From contig JAKAMA010000005.1 of assembly GCA_021813085.1 (NCBI GenBank), positions 1 to 17,521 on the forward strand: 17,521 bases of DNA, written 5' to 3'. The position numbers were made by a program, and so were the translations under genes. The notes under the pieces were generated by a model. That model did not search any database. It saw only the letters and a program-made list of their open reading frames with translations, and was not told the DNA's origin. The first letter of the stretch is position 1. Every line of letters begins with the position of its first letter. Origin of the DNA: Chloroflexota bacterium (lineage in GTDB: Bacteria; Chloroflexota; Dehalococcoidia; DSTF01; JACRBR01). Below are positions 14,672 to 17,521 of the stretch, piece by piece.

Positions 14672-14752
14672 CCACGCTCTCTGCATGAAGTACACAATCC
14701 TCATTCTTATGAGCAACAGCGGCCGAGGCGCTAAGAGATCTGGGAGGGGGCG

Positions 14753-15571
14753 TTAGTCCGCGCGCGATTCGAGGGCGATGCGGTTGATGCTGGCGGCCAG
14801 GTAGCCCGCGCCGAAGCCGTTGTCGATGTTCACCACGCCAACGCCCGCCGCACAGGAGTTCAGCATCGACAGCAGCGGCGCCAGCCCCTGGAAGCTGGCA
14901 CCGTACCCGACCGACGTCGGCACGGCGATCACCGGCGCGGAGACGAGCCCGGAGACGACGCTGGGCAGCGCCCCCTCCATGCCGGCGACGACGACGATGG
15001 CGCGCGCCTCGCGCAGCTCCGGCACGTGGTCGAGCAGGCGGTGGATGCCCGCGACGCCGACGTCGTACAGGCGCCGCACGTCGTTGCCGATGATCTCGGC
15101 CGTCACCGCCGCCTCTTCGGCCACCGGCAGGTCCGCCGTCCCGGCGCACACCACCGTGATGCCGGGCTGCCTCGGGACCGGCACGCGCTCGACGGTCAGG
15201 CAGCGCGCGGCCTCGTGGTGCTTCGCGTCGGGAAGCGCCGCGAGCACCGCGGCGGCGGCCTCGGGCGTCGCGCGCGTGATCAGCAACCGGTCGGCCCGCT
15301 CCAGCACGCGCGCGGCGATCTCGACGATCTGCTCGGGCGTCTTGCCGAGCCCGAGGATCACCTCGGGCACGGCGTCGCGCAGCGCCCGGTGGTGGTCCAC
15401 CTTCGCGAAGCCGATGTCCTCGTACGGGAGCCGCCGCAGCGCATCGACCGCCGCGTCGATGTCCGTGCGGCCATCGGCGACCGCGCGCAGCAGATCCCTC
15501 AGCCGGTGCTCTTCGATGGTGCGCCTCCCATCGCGTTGTGGTGGATCTATGGTAGCAGCAGGCGCCCCCAC
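14753..15571 (-). CDS. larB: nickel-pincer cofactor biosynthesis protein LarB
   Basis: LarB carboxylates and hydrolyses nicotinic acid adenine dinucleotide to pyridinium-3,5-biscarboxylic acid mononucleotide, the first step to the nickel-pincer cofactor of lactate racemase and relatives. In the 272-residue frame, [18 protein letters not shown] (48-65) and PEVILGLGK (69-77) are the typical N-terminal blocks, and the PurE-like C-terminal domain runs from about 120 ([14 protein letters not shown] at 141-154, [17 protein letters not shown] at 193-209, [11 protein letters not shown] at 220-230, [17 protein letters not shown] at 236-252). C240 probably matches the Cys that holds the dinucleotide adduct. 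LarC, LarE and LarA are not in the window. The start is uncertain: GTG 15571 has no ribosome-binding site, whereas GGGAGG lies 6 nt before an ATC codon at 15517, just before the conserved region. Confidence 0.92.
   Translation of the reverse strand: MGAPAATIDPPQRDGRRTIEEHRLRDLLRAVADGRTDIDAAVDALRRLPYEDIGFAKVDHHRALRDAVPEVILGLGKTPEQIVEIAARVLERADRLLITRATPEAAAAVLAALPDAKHHEAARCLTVERVPVPRQPGITVVCAGTADLPVAEEAAVTAEIIGNDVRRLYDVGVAGIHRLLDHVPELREARAIVVVAGMEGALPSVVSGLVSAPVIAVPTSVGYGASFQGLAPLLSMLNSCAAGVGVVNIDNGFGAGYLAASINRIALESRAD
15524..15529 (-). promoter_or_regulatory. strong Shine-Dalgarno-like site inside the annotated larB 5' end
   Basis: GGGAGG on the minus strand is followed 6 nt later by ATC (15517-15515), in frame with larB. 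No ATG, GTG or TTG in frame is at a usable distance. It suggests that larB may start on a rare ATC codon rather than at GTG 15571. Confidence 0.35.
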
Positions 15572-15575
15572 GCAA
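15549..15575 (-). promoter_or_regulatory. possible larB promoter
   Basis: TTGCGT (15575-15570) and TACCAT (15554-15549) are 15 bp apart on the minus strand. Transcription from here would start near 15542, downstream of GTG 15571 and upstream of the GGGAGG, so it agrees with the internal start. Short spacing makes it tentative. Confidence 0.25.
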
Positions 15576-15621
15576 GCACATCGCGACCCGCCGCCTGTTC
15601 CGCCCCGGCAGAGGGCGCTGT

Positions 15622-15761
15622 TGTCTGCTGTCTGTTGTCTGCTGTCTGTTGTCTGCTGTCTGTTGTCTGTTGTCTGCTGTCTGTTGTCTGCTGTCTGTTG
15701 TCTGCTGTCTGTTGTCTGCTGTCTGTTGTCTGCTGTCTGTTGTCTGCTGTCTGCTGTTTGT
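15622..15761. repeat. TGTCTGY heptanucleotide tandem array, 20 units
   Basis: Twenty consecutive 7-bp units without a gap: nineteen are TGTCTGC or TGTCTGT and the last is TGTTTGT. C- and T-ending units mostly alternate, giving a 14-bp higher-order unit (TGTCTGCTGTCTGT), broken by a TT pair at units 6-7 and a CC pair at units 18-19. It fills most of the gap between the mutase terminator hairpin and the larB start. Translated, it gives a Cys/Leu/Ser-rich 7-residue repeat in every frame, with no sign of being coding. Near-perfect units suggest recent expansion by slippage or unequal exchange. Confidence 0.97.
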
Positions 15762-15765
15762 TGTG

Positions 15766-15785
15766 CGCGCGCCTGCCGGCGCGCG
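15766..15785 (-). terminator. hairpin after the phosphohexomutase gene
   Basis: CGCGCGCC (15766-15773) pairs with GGCGCGCG (15778-15785) around a 4-nt loop, starting 4 bp after the TAG of the minus-strand mutase gene. The 8-bp all-GC stem fits a terminator, but what follows on the minus strand is ACAACAAACAGCAGACA rather than a U-run. Confidence 0.55.
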
Positions 15786-15789
15786 ACCC

Positions 15790-17229
15790 CTACACGCCGA
15801 TCATCTCCCGCCCGGCGGCGAGCACCTTCGGCACGAGCGACTCGTCGTCGACGACCTCCGTGTAGATGCGGACGAGCGGCTCCGTGCCGCTGAAGCGCAG
15901 CAGCAGCCAGCCCTTGCCGTCGAGCAGGAAGCGAAAGCCGTCCGTCGTATCGATGCCGGTCACCTTGATGCCGGCGATGGCGTCGGGCCGCGCGCGCCCG
16001 GCGCGCTGCCAGACAGCGTCGCGGTCCTCCGGCCTGAGCGCCACATCGAGGCGGTCGTAGTAGTGCGCGCCGACCTTCGCGTACAGCTCCGCCAGCAGCT
16101 CGCTCGGGCGCTTGCCGGTGCGCGCCATGAAGTCGAGGAAGTACAGCCCGGCGAGGATGCCATCGCGCTCCGGCACGTGGCCGCGGAAGCCGTAGCCGCC
16201 GCTCTCCTCACCGCCGATCAGCGCGCCCGTCTCCATCATCTTCGGCCCCAGGAACTTGAAGCCGACCTTCGTCTCGTGCACCGGCACGCCGTACAGCTCG
16301 CCGAGCCGCTGCACCATCCGCGTCGTCGTCACGGACTTCACGATCGGCCCGCGCTCGCCGCGCGCCTCGAGCAGGTAGTACGCGAGCAGCGCGAAGACCT
16401 GGAGCTGGTTGATGAAGGTGCCGCGCTCGTCGGCGATGCCCACGCGGTCGGCGTCGCCGTCGGTCGCGATGCCGACGTCGTAGCCGCCGCCCGCCAGCGC
16501 CGACGACAGCTCCTGCAGGTTGCGGGCGATCGGCTCGGGCGCGTGGATGCCGGGGAACGCGGGGTTACGGAAACCGTGCAGCTCCGTAAGCTTCGTCGTG
16601 CCGCCTTCGAGCAGCGGCGCGAAGTAGCCGGCGCCTGTGCCGTACATCGCGTCGTACGCGACGCGCAGTCCCGCCGCCCGGATGCGGTCGAGGTCGACCA
16701 GGCGCCCGAGGCCGGCGAGGTACGGCGTGCGCGCATCGAACAGCTCGACCATGCCGTCGCGCTTCGCCTGCTCGATCTCGAGCGCCGGAATCTTGCGACC
16801 GACGAGCGACGGCAGCGGCGCCTCGATCTCGTCGACGATCTCCGGCGAGGCGCTGCCGCCGTAGTCGGGCTTGTACTTGAAGCCGTTCCAGCGCCACGGG
16901 TTGTGGCTCGCGGTGATGACCACGCCGCCGCCGGCCTTGCGGTCGATGATCGAGTAGCTGACGACGGGCGTCGGGCAGTGCGTGGTGCTGAGCATCACGC
17001 GGATGCCGGCGGCAGCCACGACCTCCGCCACGGCCGCGGCGAAGTCCTCGGACGCGAAGCGCGTATCGTAGCCGACGACCAGCCCGCGGTCCGCGAGCCC
17101 GTGCTTCTTCAGGTACTGCGCGACGCTGGCCGCGCAGGCGCGCACGTTGTCGAACGTGTAGTCCTCGGCGATGACGGCGCGCCAGCCATCGGTGCCGAAC
17201 TTGATCGCGGTGGGCGGGCGCAGCTCCAT
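15790..17229 (-). CDS. phosphoglucomutase/phosphomannomutase family protein
   Basis: Alpha-D-phosphohexomutase that moves phosphate between C1 and C6 of glucose or mannose in the cytoplasm, feeding nucleotide-sugar synthesis. From ATG 17229 it is 479 residues with all four domain signatures: the N-terminal [10 protein letters not shown] (11-20), catalytic S108 in TASHNP (106-111), the metal loop DGDADR (257-262), the sugar-specificity loop GGEESGG (339-345) and the phosphate loop RFSGTEP (445-451). GGEESGG suggests a glucose-type or dual-specificity mutase, but I would not fix the substrate. The ATG was preferred over GTG/ATG codons up to 17346 because those translate the heptad tract at 17243; GGGAG lies 10 nt upstream. 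It could supply glucose-1-phosphate for the GalE pathway, although the two genes are far apart. Confidence 0.93.
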   Translation of the reverse strand: MELRPPTAIKFGTDGWRAVIAEDYTFDNVRACAASVAQYLKKHGLADRGLVVGYDTRFASEDFAAAVAEVVAAAGIRVMLSTTHCPTPVVSYSIIDRKAGGGVVITASHNPWRWNGFKYKPDYGGSASPEIVDEIEAPLPSLVGRKIPALEIEQAKRDGMVELFDARTPYLAGLGRLVDLDRIRAAGLRVAYDAMYGTGAGYFAPLLEGGTTKLTELHGFRNPAFPGIHAPEPIARNLQELSSALAGGGYDVGIATDGDADRVGIADERGTFINQLQVFALLAYYLLEARGERGPIVKSVTTTRMVQRLGELYGVPVHETKVGFKFLGPKMMETGALIGGEESGGYGFRGHVPERDGILAGLYFLDFMARTGKRPSELLAELYAKVGAHYYDRLDVALRPEDRDAVWQRAGRARPDAIAGIKVTGIDTTDGFRFLLDGKGWLLLRFSGTEPLVRIYTEVVDDESLVPKVLAAGREMIGV

Positions 17230-17242
17230 GCAGCGGGTCTCC

Positions 17243-17277
17243 CGGTTGATGGTCGCTGGTCGGCGGTCGTTGGTTAC
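17243..17277. repeat. degenerate 7-bp tandem repeat, five units, in the mutase leader
   Basis: CGGTTGA, TGGTCGC, TGGTCGG, CGGTCGT, TGGTTAC in direct succession, with core GGTCG. It lies just upstream of the ribosome-binding site of the mutase gene. The core is the same as in the tracts at 17476 and 7052 read on the opposite strand. Confidence 0.65.
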
Positions 17278-17317
17278 CTGCTCGTGAGCGTCGCACGAAA
17301 CGGTCGCTCTGGCAATC

Positions 17318-17335
17318 CGGCGCCTTGCGGCGCCG
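17318..17335. other. short GC hairpin upstream of the mutase gene
   Basis: CGGCGCC (17318-17324), loop TTGC, GGCGCCG (17329-17335). Plus-strand reading is followed by TTTCC, so it could end plus-strand transcription; on the minus strand it would be a leader hairpin. A longer AAACGG (17298-17303) / CCGTTT (17333-17338) pairing competes with it. Confidence 0.4.
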
Positions 17336-17419
17336 TTTCCGCTCACCCGTGCGCGCGTGATAGGCCGCTGCGCGACCGGCCCTCTCTCAAGGCAGCGGGT
17401 CCACGTTCACGGTAGACGA

Positions 17420-17447
17420 AGAGCCCCGGCGGACTGCCCGGGGCTCT
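17420..17447. terminator. strong 10-bp stem terminator-like hairpin
   Basis: AGAGCCCCGG (17420-17429) pairs perfectly with CCGGGGCTCT (17438-17447) around an 8-nt loop. Plus-strand flank is CCTTCT and minus-strand flank TTCGTCT. Since no plus-strand gene precedes it, it most likely ends a minus-strand gene lying right of the window. Confidence 0.6.
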
Positions 17448-17475
17448 CCTTCTGTGCAAGATCTCCGGTGACGCT

Positions 17476-17510
17476 CCGACCACCGACCTGCGACCGGCGA
17501 CCGCAGACCG
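17476..17510. repeat. degenerate 7-bp tandem repeat, five units
   Basis: CCGACCA, CCGACCT, GCGACCG, GCGACCG, CAGACCG in direct succession; units 3 and 4 are identical. The core CGACC is GGTCG on the other strand. It runs nearly to the right edge of the window, and no gene is visible there. Confidence 0.65.
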
Positions 17511-17521
17511 TGCGCCACCCG

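Larger units (their letters stand above)
13831..14752. other. low-G+C segment, probably horizontally acquired
   Basis: Three 60-base lines counted by hand within the segment give 52-57% G+C (13921, 14221, 14281), against 78% at 15001-15060. It spans the orphan two-TM gene and its upstream region, and runs from the truncated small membrane-protein frame to the larB stop. No integrase, transposase or clear terminal repeat is visible; GCTAA occurs at 13826-13830 and 14730-14734 but is too short to count as a target-site duplication. Edges are approximate. Confidence 0.55.

Noticed and set aside
13826..14734. GCTAA at both edges of the low-G+C segment as a target-site duplication
   Set aside because: Five bases is too short, neither copy is exactly at an edge, and no transposase or terminal inverted repeat is present.
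15622..15761. CRISPR array
   Set aside because: Units are 7 bp and contiguous, with no spacers; no cas gene is nearby.
17230..17346. A 39-residue N-terminal extension of the phosphohexomutase
   Set aside because: It translates a heptad tract and a hairpin, and the ATG at 17229 directly precedes the family-typical FGTDGW block.
15649..17415. A 588-codon plus-strand frame beginning with a Cys/Leu/Ser repeat
   Set aside because: Its start is a translation of the TGTCTGY array and the rest is antisense to the mutase gene.

Overview
This is a high-G+C bacterial chromosome segment. A hand count gives 78% G+C for 15001-15060, and coding density is high. I see no rRNA, tRNA, phage, transposase or plasmid gene. 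The gene mix (DtxR/IdeR-type regulator with a near-consensus box, FTR1 iron permease, LarB, GH38 mannosidase, leaderless-looking starts, intergenic 7-bp repeats) would suit a Chloroflexota or actinobacterial-type chromosome. The phylum is a guess; I cannot place it from sequence alone.

Layout. 1-696, minus strand: the N-terminal third of tilS, preceded by an FtsB/DivIC-like division protein. 895-3383: an iron module. A DtxR-family repressor (minus) diverges from an FTR1/EfeU permease and a lipoprotein with two cupredoxin domains (plus); a 15/19 match to the DtxR/IdeR operator sits over the permease promoter. 3432-7024, minus: a folC-fabF-galE run, with galE starting on the codon directly after the fabF stop and in the same frame. 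7083-8873, minus: a secreted lipoprotein with a probable clan GH-A-like barrel, and a small P-loop kinase of the FlaR/topology-modulation type. 8969-10282, plus: an acetyl-CoA hydrolase/4-hydroxybutyrate CoA-transferase family enzyme with a TTG start. 10316-13616, minus: a GH38 alpha-mannosidase and apt. 13831-14752: a segment of visibly lower G+C with one orphan two-TM protein; its left edge coincides with the 5' end of a small membrane-protein reading frame that has lost its start. 14753-17229, minus: larB and a phosphoglucomutase/phosphomannomutase.

Gaps. 697-894 holds a putative ftsB promoter and five degenerate heptads. 1594-1754 is the divergent dtxR/ftr1 control region. 15572-15789 holds a 20-copy TGTCTGY array and the mutase terminator hairpin. 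17230-17521 holds two heptad tracts and two hairpins and no gene that I can see.

Two themes cross the window. First, gaps between minus-strand genes carry tandem repeats of exactly 7 bp at five places, with different sequences but related cores. Second, several genes without a Shine-Dalgarno sequence have a TANNNT box 6-9 nt before the ATG, which suggests leaderless mRNAs, while other genes have strong GGAGG-type sites. The best candidate for an under-described system is the DtxR-controlled permease plus dual-cupredoxin lipoprotein, which looks like a compact variant of EfeUO with no EfeB or M75 domain here.
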